Below are positions 6,818 to 6,850 of a stretch of 6,850 nucleotides of DNA, piece after piece (position 1 is the first letter of the stretch; each line of letters opens with the position of its first letter). The translations under genes were made by a program, and so were the position numbers. The stretch is from Candidatus Atribacteria bacterium (GTDB lineage: Bacteria; Atribacterota; Atribacteria; Atribacterales; Atribacteraceae): positions 1 to 6,850 of the forward strand of contig JAGPGC010000059.1 of NCBI GenBank assembly GCA_018056205.1. The letters run 5' to 3'. A model generated the notes under the pieces. It saw only the letters and a program-made list of their open reading frames with translations. It was not told the origin of the DNA and did not search any database.

Positions 6818-6850
6818 TGAATAAATAACCCCATAAATCTTATTTTCCAA

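Overview
The window is an AT-rich bacterial chromosome segment carrying ordinary metabolic and transport genes, plus two stretches of non-coding repeats. I see no phage, CRISPR, toxin or defence genes and no new multi-gene system. The amino-acid-binding protein has a Sec signal peptide with no lipobox cysteine, which suggests a diderm (two-membrane) cell. Three of the five complete minus-strand genes probably start at TTG behind a strong G-rich Shine-Dalgarno. My tentative guess is an anaerobic lineage such as Atribacterota, resting mainly on the repeat style and the small Cys-rich protein. No marker gene confirms it.

Layout. 1-1793 (+): the end of an oligopeptide/dipeptide importer operon, with the DppD-type ATPase cut by the window edge inside its Walker A motif, then the DppF-type ATPase overlapping it by 16 bp. 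1794-2229: convergent intergenic region with a possible hairpin terminator, a 127-bp inverted-repeat element and a degenerate single copy of a dispersed repeat. 2230-2541 (-): a small four-cysteine, zinc-ribbon-like protein of unknown function. 2542-2979: intergenic region with three exact-length tandem copies of a 51-bp repeat plus a partial fourth. 2980-4269 (-): homoserine dehydrogenase with a C-terminal ACT domain. 4308-5048 (-) and 5041-5697 (-): ATPase and permease of a polar amino-acid ABC importer. 5698-5989: intergenic region with a strong terminator. 5990-6763 (-): the substrate-binding protein of the same importer, behind a near-consensus promoter.

How they work together. The binding protein captures an amino acid in the periplasm and passes it to the permease/ATPase pair, which uses ATP to import it. 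A 15-bp terminator separates the binding-protein gene from the permease. The binding protein is therefore probably made from its own abundant short transcript, with the permease, ATPase and hom genes expressed at a lower level. Hom makes homoserine, the branch point to threonine and methionine, and lies 38 bp behind the ATPase gene. Biosynthesis and uptake of amino acids may therefore share a transcript. The Dpp ATPases on the other strand belong to a separate peptide importer whose permease and binding-protein genes lie outside the window.
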